Source: UBA3478 sp038134285
GTDB taxonomy: Bacteria; Bacteroidota; Bacteroidia; Flavobacteriales; Flavobacteriaceae
NCBI GenBank assembly: GCA_038134285.1
Contig: JAYPUW010000008.1
Location: 1 to 64,000 of the forward strand
Reading direction: 5' to 3'
DNA: 64,000 nt
How positions within the stretch are numbered: position 1 is the first letter of the stretch; the number at the start of each line of letters is the position of its first letter. Positions 7,992 through 16,218 of this stretch are shown piece by piece. Below the pieces are notes generated by a model. The model was given only the letters and a program-made list of their open reading frames with translations. It made no database searches and was not told the origin of the DNA. The translations under genes were made by a program, and so were the position numbers.

Positions 7992-9827
7992 TTAGACTTC
8001 AATGCTTTGGGATTCAACAATAAAGTTTTTGCAATCTTCAAAATTTTGAAATAATCTTTCTTTAGGAATTAGCTCTTGAAAAATTCCAACCATATTCATT
8101 AAGTATTTGGGTTGCGCTTTAAGCCCCACAATATAAACTTCGGTGTTTTTTTTACTTAAATCTATGAGCACATCTTCTAGTGCAAAAAGCCCTGATTGAT
8201 CTACATAAGGAACTTCATCCATCCGAATAATTAAAATTTTTGCGCTTTGTGGTATTTGATTTGAAATGTTAACAAAATCAGCTGTAAACCCAAAAAAGAG
8301 TGGGCCACTTAAATGTTTTATAAATACTTTTTCTTTAAATGATTGGCTTAAATTTTTTTCATCCTCCCATAAATTCTCAATATTAAGATTTACTAACCTT
8401 AATTCTTTTTTAGAGATATCAGCCATTTTTTTCATAAAAAACAAAGAGGCTATAACTAACCCTATTCCGACTGCGAATACTAAGTTCCAGAAAACTGAAA
8501 GCACTAGTACTACTAGCATAACTATTATTTCAGTTTTAGGTATTTTCATAATAATACTTAGGCCTTTATAATCCATTACTCCAATGCCAACGGTTACTAA
8601 AATCCCGGCAAGAACAGCAGCTGGAATTTGTGATGCTATTGGACTAAGAATCAAAAGTGTAATAAGGAGAGTTATTGCAGCTATCATCCCTGAAAGTTTT
8701 GTCTTACCTCCGGACTGTATATTAACAACTGTTCTTATAGTTGCTCCAGCACCAGGAATACCGCCAAAAATTGCAGCTACGGAATTTCCTATACCTTGCC
8801 CTATTAACTCTTTGTTTGGTAAGTGCCTTGTTTTAGTAAGGTTATCTGCAACGACTGATGTAAGGAGTGAGTCTATAGCTCCTAAAAGAGACAATGTCAA
8901 TGCGGTTAGGACATAAGGCAAAAGCTTAATAAAGCTAAATTCTGAAAATAATTCCCATTGAATTTTTGGAAATCCATCTGGGATTTGCTGAATTGATTTG
9001 TATTCAATCCCTAAACCAATAGCCAAGGAAGTGACCACAATAAGTGCAACAAGGGTGCTTGGGACTGTTGTAGTTATTTTCTTAAATCCATATACTATAA
9101 TTATAGTGCCAATGGCTAATAAAACTTCAATCCAATTAACTCCATTTAGTGCTCTAGGGATAGTTTTTATTGTTCCAATAACTCCTGAAGTACTGTTTTT
9201 TGCAATGTTTGTGGCTTCCTCATATATAGTTTTTTCATTAACCTCTTTAGCCCTTTTTATTGTTTCTTCAAAATCTTCTAAAACCAGCAGCCCTTCCTGG
9301 GATTCCTCCAGTAGAATTTTTTCTAAAATTTTTTCTTCTGCTAAGGGTTTAAATTGTTCAATATAGGCTTGATCCTCTTTAACATCAAATCCCATAACGG
9401 GAAGGATTTGAGTGATCAAAATAATCACTCCAATTGCAGTCATAAAACCAGAAACTACTGGATAAGGAATGTATTTAATAAATTTTCCTGCTCCGAGTAA
9501 GCCCAGCGCAATCTGAAATAGCCCGCTTAATAAAAATACTCCCAAAATATATGGTAGAGCATGTTCTAATGAGCCGTTGTGAACCCCTATTATTGTGGCA
9601 ATAACAACCATACTGACTGCTGTCATTGGGGCTGTTGGACCTGAGATTTGAGATGGAGTACCCCCAAATAGTGCTGCAAAAAAACTTAGAAATATTGCTC
9701 CGTAAAGGCCAGCACTTGGACCTAATCCAGAACTTACTCCAAAAGCTAATGCAAGGGGAAGAGCAACAATTCCAGCAGTTAATCCTCCCAAAAAGTCACC
9801 TTTTATATTTTCAAATATATTTTTCAA
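7992..9827 (-). CDS. SulP-family anion transporter with STAS domain (TTG start)
   Basis: A 611-residue SulP permease. Multiple membrane helices begin with GGLTAGIVALPLALAFGVSSG, the GIPGAGATIRTVVN motif is present, and a C-terminal STAS domain contains RMDEVPYVDQSGLFALEDVL. A charged insertion of about 70 residues lies near residues 150-225. I recall this insertion from other flavobacterial members. Substrates in the family include sulfate and bicarbonate, and the facing carbonic anhydrase favours bicarbonate. The only plausible start is TTG, since the frame upstream runs into TAA after four codons without ATG. Base composition is clearly lower in G+C than in neighbouring genes, suggesting a different history. 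A 73-bp gap with paired inverted repeats separates it from the upstream small gene. Confidence 0.9.
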   Translation of the reverse strand: MKNIFENIKGDFLGGLTAGIVALPLALAFGVSSGLGPSAGLYGAIFLSFFAALFGGTPSQISGPTAPMTAVSMVVIATIIGVHNGSLEHALPYILGVFLLSGLFQIALGLLGAGKFIKYIPYPVVSGFMTAIGVIILITQILPVMGFDVKEDQAYIEQFKPLAEEKILEKILLEESQEGLLVLEDFEETIKRAKEVNEKTIYEEATNIAKNSTSGVIGTIKTIPRALNGVNWIEVLLAIGTIIIVYGFKKITTTVPSTLVALIVVTSLAIGLGIEYKSIQQIPDGFPKIQWELFSEFSFIKLLPYVLTALTLSLLGAIDSLLTSVVADNLTKTRHLPNKELIGQGIGNSVAAIFGGIPGAGATIRTVVNIQSGGKTKLSGMIAAITLLITLLILSPIASQIPAAVLAGILVTVGIGVMDYKGLSIIMKIPKTEIIVMLVVLVLSVFWNLVFAVGIGLVIASLFFMKKMADISKKELRLVNLNIENLWEDEKNLSQSFKEKVFIKHLSGPLFFGFTADFVNISNQIPQSAKILIIRMDEVPYVDQSGLFALEDVLIDLSKKNTEVYIVGLKAQPKYLMNMVGIFQELIPKERLFQNFEDCKNFIVESQSIEV

Positions 9828-9843
9828 TGCTATATGTTTTTAC

Positions 9844-9899
9844 TCCCCAATAGGGGAAAATAATTAAAATGATAAATGTTTGTATCCCTGTGATGGGGA
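9844..9899. promoter_or_regulatory. Two operator-like inverted repeats upstream of sulP
   Basis: TCCCCAATAGGGGA (9844-9857) is a perfect 5-bp-arm inverted repeat, and TCCCTGTGATGGGGA (9885-9899) is a looser copy. Their centres are about 41 bp apart, roughly four helical turns. Both lie in the gap between the 111-residue gene and sulP. The pattern fits binding sites for a dimeric repressor, or short hairpins. The C/G-arm pattern recalls operators of CsoR/CstR-like repressors, but this is only a resemblance. Confidence 0.4.
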
Positions 9900-9900
9900 A

Positions 9901-10236
9901 TTAGAAAAGCGCGGGATGATTGTTATATTCAGGTGGATCAGATAAGGTCTCACAAAAACCTAAAGAAGTTTTACCTTTAGGAATGTTGGAAAATAATGCT
10001 GCTAAACCAGCTATAAAATGTGAATTAGAATTTTCCTCTTTAAAAAAAACATCAATCAATTGGTCATTGACTTTAGAGGTTTCATCGGCATCACTAGAGT
10101 CTTCTATCTCTAGTTCTATCTGAACCACTATATCGTCAACTTCAAAAGCAAAGATTGAACATTCAGACGCACAAAACATAAGTAAAAAAACCGCTGCAAT
10201 AATGGATTGAAAACGTGATAACGCCAAAACACTCAT
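9901..10236 (-). CDS. Small exported protein of unknown function
   Basis: A 111-residue protein I do not recognise. The N-terminus is a signal peptide or membrane anchor (about residues 1-25; AVFLLMFCASEC could also be read as a lipobox). An acidic segment follows (residues 30-60, rich in D and E), then a short hydrophobic patch and a tail ending near CETLSDPPEYNN. It lies 73 bp upstream of sulP on the same strand and shares its AT-rich composition. A TAnnTTTG box at 10282-10289 could serve both genes. A role beside the transporter is an inference from position. Small secreted proteins with acidic segments and PP near the end occur beside metal-efflux genes in this phylum, but no metal gene is here. 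Confidence 0.55.
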   Translation of the reverse strand: MSVLALSRFQSIIAAVFLLMFCASECSIFAFEVDDIVVQIELEIEDSSDADETSKVNDQLIDVFFKEENSNSHFIAGLAALFSNIPKGKTSLGFCETLSDPPEYNNHPALF

Positions 10237-10281
10237 TCTATTAAATTAGTATCATAAATATAACTCTATGAGCGCGGCATG

Positions 10282-10289
10282 CAAAGTTA
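10282..10289 (-). promoter_or_regulatory. Putative -7 box for the 111-residue gene and sulP
   Basis: The minus strand reads TAACTTTG, an exact TAnnTTTG match, 46 bases before the ATG of the small exported protein. No clear -33 TTG is present. Confidence 0.4.
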
Positions 10290-10374
10290 TTAGGGCTGTT
10301 TTAACTTTTAGAAGACCTTCAGGCTAGAGTCTTTGAAAATCCTTTACTACTTTTAAGGCCCCAAAAACGAGGCG

Positions 10375-11397
10375 ATGATTGCTCAAATCGAAGAATTATT
10401 AAAACAGGTTGAGGCCTTTCAGAGTAACGATCCAAAAGAGATTGAAGCATTTAGGATTGAATATCTCGGTAAGAAAGGAAAGCTGAACGATTTATTCGCA
10501 TCCTTTAAGAACGTAGAGGCTTCTGAGCGAAAATCAGTAGGTCAAGCTATCAACAGGCTTAAGCAAGCCGCGACTGAAAAGGTAGAGCAACTCAAGCAAG
10601 AGAGTGCTACCACTAAAGCCTCTTCTGCAGGGCCTACACTTGATCTTAGTAGACCAGGATTTCCTTATGAGTTAGGAAGTCGTCATCCGATCAGTATTGT
10701 AAGAAATAAGATCGTCGATATTTTCTATTCTATCGGATTTGGGGTGTCAGAGGGTCCCGAAATTGAAGACGATTGGCACAATTTTACGGCATTAAACTTG
10801 CCTGACTACCATCCGGCAAGAGACATGCAAGACACCTTTTTCATTCAGACCAATCCAGACATACTGCTTCGCACCCATACCTCATCGGTTCAGGTCCGCC
10901 ATATGGAAGAGAATCAACCTCCTATTCGAACCATTTCTCCCGGTAGAGTGTACCGCAACGAGGATATCTCAGCACGATCGCACTGCTTCTTTCATCAGAT
11001 TGAAGGATTATATATCGACAAAAACGTCTCATTTGCAGACCTCAAACAGACCCTACAATACTTCACTACAAAGCTCTTTGGAAAGTCTAAGATCAGGCTT
11101 CGCCCTTCTTACTTCCCCTTCACCGAGCCAAGCGCTGAAGTAGATGTTTATTGGGGTTTAGAGACTGAAACCGATTTCCGAATGACCAAGGGTACGGGAT
11201 GGTTAGAGATCATGGGTTGTGGGATGGTTGACCCCAATGTGTTGCGCAACTGCGGAATCGATCCAGAGGTATACTCAGGATACGCCTTCGGAATGGGGAT
11301 TGATCGTATCGCACTTCTGCTGTACCAAATTCCAGATATCCGACTGTTAAGCGAAAATGACATGCGCTTTTTAGACCAGTTCAAAGGGGTCATTTAA
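10375..11397 (+). CDS. pheS: Phenylalanine--tRNA ligase alpha subunit
   Basis: A 340-residue class II aminoacyl-tRNA synthetase alpha chain that charges tRNA-Phe together with PheT, which is not in this window. The N-terminal coiled-coil arm occupies about residues 1-85. The catalytic core carries motif 2 (RVYRNEDISARSHCFFHQIEG) and motif 3 (GMGIDRIALLLY) near the C-terminus. Length is normal for the family. The 3' end overlaps the convergent CYTH gene by four bases, with no terminator visible. Confidence 0.96.
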   Translation: MIAQIEELLKQVEAFQSNDPKEIEAFRIEYLGKKGKLNDLFASFKNVEASERKSVGQAINRLKQAATEKVEQLKQESATTKASSAGPTLDLSRPGFPYELGSRHPISIVRNKIVDIFYSIGFGVSEGPEIEDDWHNFTALNLPDYHPARDMQDTFFIQTNPDILLRTHTSSVQVRHMEENQPPIRTISPGRVYRNEDISARSHCFFHQIEGLYIDKNVSFADLKQTLQYFTTKLFGKSKIRLRPSYFPFTEPSAEVDVYWGLETETDFRMTKGTGWLEIMGCGMVDPNVLRNCGIDPEVYSGYAFGMGIDRIALLLYQIPDIRLLSENDMRFLDQFKGVI

Positions 11398-11882
11398 GCC
11401 TTACTGTTCGAATAAGGATGCTCGCTCAAATAATGATTGTAGTACCTGTGATCTGCACTGACCTCATCTGAGAACCAAGAAGGCGGCGTAAAAGCTTGGG
11501 ATTGTTCCTCGTCGGCAAATTCAACCTCGGCCAATACCAGTCCTTCATTCGCCCCCAAAAAGACGTCGAGCTCAATAGTCAGCTCATTAAAAGGAATGTA
11601 GTAGCGCCGCTTTTCTATTAAAGATGAAGGGCATAGCTCGAACAATTCTTCAGCCTCAGCAATAGAAATCTCACGCTCTACCTCAATGCGTTTCAAGCTA
11701 GAAGCTCTTTGCTTCACAGTTAAATAAGCTTTATGCTCATCGCGTCGAACACGCACCACAGCAGTTGAAGAAGAAGCAAGATAGGCCTGTTTTAACATCT
11801 TGAATTCAAGCTTTTCGAGCTCAATTTCAGCCGCCAAAACTTCAAGTTTGACTAAAAACTTTTTTTCGACCTCTATCGGCAT
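11394..11882 (-). CDS. CYTH domain protein
   Basis: A 162-residue CYTH (CyaB/thiamine triphosphatase-like) domain protein. The defining EVEKKFLV motif is at residues 4-11. Later strands carry the alternating charged residues of the tunnel fold (VVRVRRDEHKAYLTVK, RIEVEREI, ELDVFLG). Members hydrolyse triphosphates or inorganic polyphosphate in a metal-dependent way, and the substrate here is unknown. It follows pyk by two bases on the same strand, so it is probably the last gene of a pyk-containing operon. Confidence 0.85.
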   Translation of the reverse strand: MPIEVEKKFLVKLEVLAAEIELEKLEFKMLKQAYLASSSTAVVRVRRDEHKAYLTVKQRASSLKRIEVEREISIAEAEELFELCPSSLIEKRRYYIPFNELTIELDVFLGANEGLVLAEVEFADEEQSQAFTPPSWFSDEVSADHRYYNHYLSEHPYSNSKA

Positions 11883-11884
11883 TC

Positions 11885-13309
11885 TTAGATTTGGGTAACG
11901 CGCAGACTGTTCACCATTCCTTTTTCTTCAATTGGAACCGATGTGAGCGTAATGGCCATATCTCCTGCTTCTATGAAGCCCTTGTCTTTGGCCATCTGAT
12001 TGATGTCAGTCACAGTAGTGTCGGTAGAGCTGTACTTGTCGTAATAGAACGCGTAAACTCCCCATAACAGATTCAAACGGCCCAAAATATGCTTGTTGTC
12101 GGTGAAAGCCAGTATATAAGAATTCGGACGCCATGCAGAAACCTGAAAGGCCGTGTAGCCTGAATTGGTTAGTGTTCCGATCACCTTGGCCTGAATCTCA
12201 GTTGCCATTAATGCCGCGTGATAACACACCGCCTTAGTGATGAAGCGTTCTGTTTTAAGTCGCGGAAGCGCTGTCGGACGACATACCGTCTCTATATTTT
12301 CAACAGCACGTATAATAGCCGCCATTTTGGCGACTACCTGCACAGGGTATTTACCCACAGAGGTTTCTCCTGAGAGCATCAATGCATCTGCACCGTCCAT
12401 AACTGAGTTTCCTACGTCATTTACCTCAGCGCGTGTGGGAGTGAGACTGTCCATCATAGTTTCCATCATCTGAGTCGCGATGACGACAGGGATTCTGGCC
12501 TCTTTAGACTTTTGAACGAGATGCTTCTGTAACAAGGGTACTTCTTCTGCCGGAACTTCAACTCCGAGGTCTCCTCGAGCCACCATGATACCGTCACTGT
12601 GGGCAATAATTTCGTCAATATTGGTGATCGCCTCTGGCTTCTCAATTTTTGAAATGATTGGAATCTTGTAAGTAGAATACTTAGTGATAAGCTCTTTTAA
12701 GTCTTTGATGTCTTGTGCGTGACGAACGAAAGAAAGCGCCATCCAATCTACCTCTAAAGAGATGGCGAAAATGGCATCTTCTATATCTTTCTCTGTAAGT
12801 GCAGGTAAAGAAATAGCCGTGTTGGGCAGGTTCACCCCTTTGTTAGACTTCAAGGGGCCCCCTTGAACTACCTCAGCATTTACTGTATCTACATTGTTGG
12901 TGTCGAGTACCTTGAAAATGAGCTTGCCATCATCAAGCAAAATGCGCTCTCCTGGCTTCACATCTCGAGGAAAAGCATCATACGTCATATATGCCGAGTT
13001 TGCGTCACCTTCAAAACGCTCTCCAGTCTTAAATGCAATCTTATCTCCTGGCTCAAGAACGACCCCTTCTTTCATAACTCCGACTCTGAGCTTTGGTCCT
13101 TGAAGATCCGCAAGAATACCTGTGTTACGACCTAATTCTTGATTCAATTCTCGAATAATGCACACCTTTTCTTTAACTCCTTCGTAGTCGGCATGAGAGA
13201 AATTCAAACGAAAAACATCCGCTCCGGCAAGCATCATTTCTTTCAATACTTCTTTAGAAGAAGTTGCAGGTCCGAGGGTCGCGAGTATCTTGGTTTTTTT
13301 TAAAGACAT
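11885..13309 (-). CDS. pyk: Pyruvate kinase
   Basis: A 474-residue glycolytic enzyme converting phosphoenolpyruvate and ADP to pyruvate and ATP. Visible signatures are TKILATLGPATSS at the N-terminus, RLNFSHADY, the catalytic-lysine region PIISKIEKPEAI, and MVARGDLGVEVPAEEVP followed by VIATQMMETM. The length matches the standard bacterial enzyme, with the regulatory C domain retained. It lies four bases from the IPExxxVDY-family gene and two bases from the CYTH gene, forming a tight leftward group with rnc. Confidence 0.96.
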   Translation of the reverse strand: MSLKKTKILATLGPATSSKEVLKEMMLAGADVFRLNFSHADYEGVKEKVCIIRELNQELGRNTGILADLQGPKLRVGVMKEGVVLEPGDKIAFKTGERFEGDANSAYMTYDAFPRDVKPGERILLDDGKLIFKVLDTNNVDTVNAEVVQGGPLKSNKGVNLPNTAISLPALTEKDIEDAIFAISLEVDWMALSFVRHAQDIKDLKELITKYSTYKIPIISKIEKPEAITNIDEIIAHSDGIMVARGDLGVEVPAEEVPLLQKHLVQKSKEARIPVVIATQMMETMMDSLTPTRAEVNDVGNSVMDGADALMLSGETSVGKYPVQVVAKMAAIIRAVENIETVCRPTALPRLKTERFITKAVCYHAALMATEIQAKVIGTLTNSGYTAFQVSAWRPNSYILAFTDNKHILGRLNLLWGVYAFYYDKYSSTDTTVTDINQMAKDKGFIEAGDMAITLTSVPIEEKGMVNSLRVTQI

Positions 13310-13313
13310 TTAA

Positions 13314-13778
13314 TTAGTAGATTAGGTTCGTTTTTGACTTGATTTGCTGCGAATTTAGGGCATACGCCATAACAATCTCATCAAGTGCCTTAAGTTTCTC
13401 TAAGATGTAGGTTAAATGCTCTTCAGATTCACCTTCGATTTTGAGCAAATAATCGATACGCTTATACTCCGGAAGCACATAATAATTTGATTCAAAGACG
13501 TTTGCTGAGAATAAATCGGTTTGTGTGCTGGTGTCAACCGAAGTTTTGAGTTTGTTTTGAATCAAGGTGTAGCGGCTAAAATGCTTTTGGTGATCGAAAG
13601 CGTACCACGGAAAAAAATACCCCTGACCGTATTCTAGGTCTTCAGCTTCGCGCTTCAATCCTATCCCTATTTCTTTGTTCAATCGAAAGGCCATTTGATA
13701 ATCAGGCAATTCGCTGTGCAAGGCAATAATCGCGGTATCGTCTTGATCGACTGCTACTTTTAAGATGTGCTTAGCCAT
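13314..13778 (-). CDS. IPExxxVDY-family protein
   Basis: A 154-residue protein of a Bacteroidota-restricted family named for a short motif. The motif appears here as LPEYKRIDY with conservative changes (I to L and V to I). The function of the family is unknown. The protein looks soluble, with no signal peptide or membrane helix. Its place between rnc and pyk is the usual one in Flavobacteriales, so it may be co-transcribed with both. It overlaps rnc by eight bases. Confidence 0.82.
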   Translation of the reverse strand: MAKHILKVAVDQDDTAIIALHSELPDYQMAFRLNKEIGIGLKREAEDLEYGQGYFFPWYAFDHQKHFSRYTLIQNKLKTSVDTSTQTDLFSANVFESNYYVLPEYKRIDYLLKIEGESEEHLTYILEKLKALDEIVMAYALNSQQIKSKTNLIY

Positions 13779-14517
13779 TCTTCGAAGTGTTTATAAGATC
13801 TTGCATAGCGTAAAAAGCTCTCTGTGCCGCCTTCTCTTCTGCGCGTTTTTTAGAGGTCTCGCGCGCCCTACTGACCAATCGATGGTCAATAGTGAATTTG
13901 ACCGAAAAATGTGGCCTGTCATCGACACCTTGATCCTCGACAATCTCAAACTGAAAATCTTTCTTTTGTTTTTGACACCACTCTATCATAAGGCTTTTGT
14001 ACGACATGACCTTCCCTTCTAGTCTCTCGATATCTACATGCGGATCGATCACACGCGTGCGGATGAAACGCTCACAGTAATCGTGACCCCTATCAAGGTA
14101 AATAGCCCCTACAAGCGCTTCAAAGAGGTTGCCATAGATATTGTCTCCAAATTGCTCAGGACCTATTTTACTCTCAAGGTAGGTATTCAGCTGAAGCTCC
14201 TTTCCAAGTTCATTTAGGTGCTGCCTGCTTACGATCTTAGAGCGCATCTTAGTGAGGTAGCCCTCATTGCCGTTAGGAACCTCCTTAAACAAATGCTTTG
14301 AAATAATCACCCCCAACATGGCGTCTCCTAAAAACTCTAGGCGCTCGTAGTTTAAGGGATTTCCTTTTTCGTCCTTTTGATTCATAGAACGATGCGTAAA
14401 GACTCGACGGTACCAAGAAAGGTTTTTAGGTTTAAACCCCAGGATAGCTTTCATGGCCGCATTGAATTCACCCTTATCTGGAGTATAAGAGCGTTCAAAG
14501 GCACGGCCAAATTTCAT
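13771..14517 (-). CDS. rnc: Ribonuclease III
   Basis: A 248-residue double-stranded RNA endonuclease acting in rRNA and mRNA processing. The signature ERLEFLGDAMLG contains the catalytic acidic residues, and a second acidic cluster appears at NLFEALVGAIYLDRG. A C-terminal dsRNA-binding domain starts near residue 170 (YKSLMIEWCQKQKK, ending SKKRAEEKAAQRAF). Length is typical for the phylum. It sits five bases downstream of fabF on the same strand, as often seen in Bacteroidota (acpP-fabF-rnc). Confidence 0.95.
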   Translation of the reverse strand: MKFGRAFERSYTPDKGEFNAAMKAILGFKPKNLSWYRRVFTHRSMNQKDEKGNPLNYERLEFLGDAMLGVIISKHLFKEVPNGNEGYLTKMRSKIVSRQHLNELGKELQLNTYLESKIGPEQFGDNIYGNLFEALVGAIYLDRGHDYCERFIRTRVIDPHVDIERLEGKVMSYKSLMIEWCQKQKKDFQFEIVEDQGVDDRPHFSVKFTIDHRLVSRARETSKKRAEEKAAQRAFYAMQDLINTSKNG

Positions 14518-14522
14518 AGACC

Positions 14523-15779
14523 TTAAGCGTTATGTTTTCTGAGTACTACACAGGCGTTGTGTCCGCCAAAACCAAAAGTATTGCTCATCACCACCTCAAC
14601 ATCTCTCTTCTGAGCTTTGTTTAGCGTAAGGTTTAAGCTCGGATCGATTTGATCGTCTACAGTTGAGTGATTGATAGTTGGCGGAACGGTTCCGTGCTCA
14701 ATCGATAGCACAGACGCAATCGCTTCAATGGCGCCAGCAGCCCCAAGCAGGTGACCGGTCATCGACTTGGTAGAATTGATATTGATGTTCTTGGCGTGTT
14801 CTCCGAAAACTTTAGTGATCGCCTTGAGCTCGGCAACATCCCCTAGCGGAGTTGATGTCCCGTGGGTGTTGATGGCATCAACCTCTTCAGGAGCAATGCC
14901 TGCATCGTTCAAGCAGTTCTGAATTACTCGAGTAACTCCTATTCCTTCTGGATGCGGAGCAGTGAGGTGATAAGCGTCACTTGAAAGGCCTCCACCGATA
15001 ACTTCGGCGTAGATCTTGGCCCCACGTGCTAAAGCGTGATCCAAATCTTCTAGAATGAGAGCTCCTGCTCCTTCACCGAGTACAAAACCATCTCTAGTCG
15101 CATCAAAAGGGCGCGAGGCTGTTGCAAAAGATTCGTTGTTCGTTGACAAGGCGTGCATGGCATTGAATCCGGCCACGCCGGCAATATTGACGGCGGCCTC
15201 AGATCCGCCTGTTACGACCACATCACAGTAGCCCATGCGGATCGTATTCATCGCGTCTATGATGGCGTTTGCTGAAGAAGCACATGCCGATACAGTAGTA
15301 TAGTTAGGCCCCATAAACCCGTGTTTAATCGAGATTTGCCCTGGGGCAATATCAGCAATCATCTTCGGGATAAAGAAAGGATTAAAGCGCGGGGTTCCGT
15401 CACCCTTGGCGTGCTCAAGGATTTCGTTTTGAAAGGTCTCGAGTCCTCCAATTCCGGCACCCCAAATAACACCTGTTCTGTATTTATCGATCTTCTCTAA
15501 ATCAAGGCCTGAGTTTGCAATGGCTTCATCGGCCGCTATTATAGCATATTGTGCGAAAGGATCTAATTTGCGCGCTTCTTTGCGATCGAAATAAGCCGTC
15601 GCGTCGTAGTCTTTTAATTCACAAGCGAAGCGTGTTTTAAACTTTTCAGCGTCGAAACGCGTAATCATTCCTGCTCCACTCCTTCCTGCAATTAATGCAT
15701 TCCAATACGTTTCAAGGGTGTTTCCTATGGGTGTTAACGCGCCCATTCCCGTCACCACAACACGTTTTAGGTTCTTCAT
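14523..15779 (-). CDS. fabF: 3-oxoacyl-[acyl-carrier-protein] synthase II
   Basis: A 418-residue condensing enzyme for fatty-acid chain elongation with malonyl-ACP. The nucleophile is Cys166 in VSACASSAN. The catalytic histidines are in NTHGTSTPLGD and GHLLGAAG, and the GFGGHNA glycine loop is near the end. It is downstream of acpP, but a hairpin with a T-run in the 86-bp gap may attenuate read-through, which would keep fabF below acpP in expression. Confidence 0.96.
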   Translation of the reverse strand: MKNLKRVVVTGMGALTPIGNTLETYWNALIAGRSGAGMITRFDAEKFKTRFACELKDYDATAYFDRKEARKLDPFAQYAIIAADEAIANSGLDLEKIDKYRTGVIWGAGIGGLETFQNEILEHAKGDGTPRFNPFFIPKMIADIAPGQISIKHGFMGPNYTTVSACASSANAIIDAMNTIRMGYCDVVVTGGSEAAVNIAGVAGFNAMHALSTNNESFATASRPFDATRDGFVLGEGAGALILEDLDHALARGAKIYAEVIGGGLSSDAYHLTAPHPEGIGVTRVIQNCLNDAGIAPEEVDAINTHGTSTPLGDVAELKAITKVFGEHAKNININSTKSMTGHLLGAAGAIEAIASVLSIEHGTVPPTINHSTVDDQIDPSLNLTLNKAQKRDVEVVMSNTFGFGGHNACVVLRKHNA

Positions 15780-15806
15780 TACAAGCGTGTTTATTCGATT
15801 GAAGAT

Positions 15807-15841
15807 ATAAAAAATCCATGTGCACCTGGGCGCACATGGAT
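15807..15841 (-). terminator. Intrinsic terminator or attenuator between acpP and fabF
   Basis: A perfect 10-bp stem (15814-15823 with 15832-15841; arms ATCCATGTGC and GCACATGGAT on the plus strand) encloses an 8-nt loop. On the minus strand it is followed directly by TTTTTT (15813 downward). It lies after the acpP stop and about 28 bases before the fabF ATG. Confidence 0.8.
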
Positions 15842-15865
15842 GGTAATTTTAAGCCTTTTGAGGTC

Positions 15866-16099
15866 TTACTTAGATGATTCTATATAAGAAATGGCTTGAC
15901 CTACAGTGGCAATATTTTCTGCTTGGTCGTCTGGAATCTGAATATCAAATTCTTTCTCAAATTCCATAATGAGCTCAACTGTATCTAAAGAGTCTGCACC
16001 CAAATCATTTGTAAAACTAGCCTCAGGTACAACTTCGTTCTCGTCAACCCCTAGTTTGTCAACGATAATCGCTTTAACTCTTGATGCAATGTCTGACAT
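15866..16099 (-). CDS. acpP: Acyl carrier protein
   Basis: A 77-residue acidic carrier of fatty-acyl chains. The phosphopantetheine attachment serine is Ser37 in LGADSLDTVE. I take the ATG giving MSDIASRV as the start. The longer frame starting at 16153 adds 18 residues foreign to the family and would begin upstream of a TAnnTTTG box at 16128-16135. It is the first gene of the acpP-fabF-rnc group, with a terminator-like hairpin after it. Confidence 0.96.
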   Translation of the reverse strand: MSDIASRVKAIIVDKLGVDENEVVPEASFTNDLGADSLDTVELIMEFEKEFDIQIPDDQAENIATVGQAISYIESSK

Positions 16100-16127
16100 A
16101 TCTTCGTTTTTAAAAATTATATCTCGG

Positions 16128-16135
16128 CAAATGTA
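16128..16135 (-). promoter_or_regulatory. Putative -7 box TACATTTG for acpP
   Basis: Minus-strand TACATTTG is an exact TAnnTTTG match 28 bases before the chosen acpP ATG. A TTTG lies 15 bases upstream of it, slightly closer than usual for -33. Confidence 0.5.
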
Positions 16136-16218
16136 TAAAACTTTGCTAAACAAAGAAGGTTAAGGATTTAAGGCGGATTCTCTTACCTTCGCTTTACAGC
16201 ATAACGACTTTACTCTCT

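Noticed and set aside
8266..9366. Several plus-strand frames of 100-122 codons opposite sulP
   Set aside because: They are antisense shadows of an AT-rich membrane-protein gene. The minus-strand frame has clear SulP and STAS motifs.
12863..13135. Plus-strand frame of 90 codons inside pyk
   Set aside because: Antisense to a well-conserved pyruvate kinase, with no recognisable domain.
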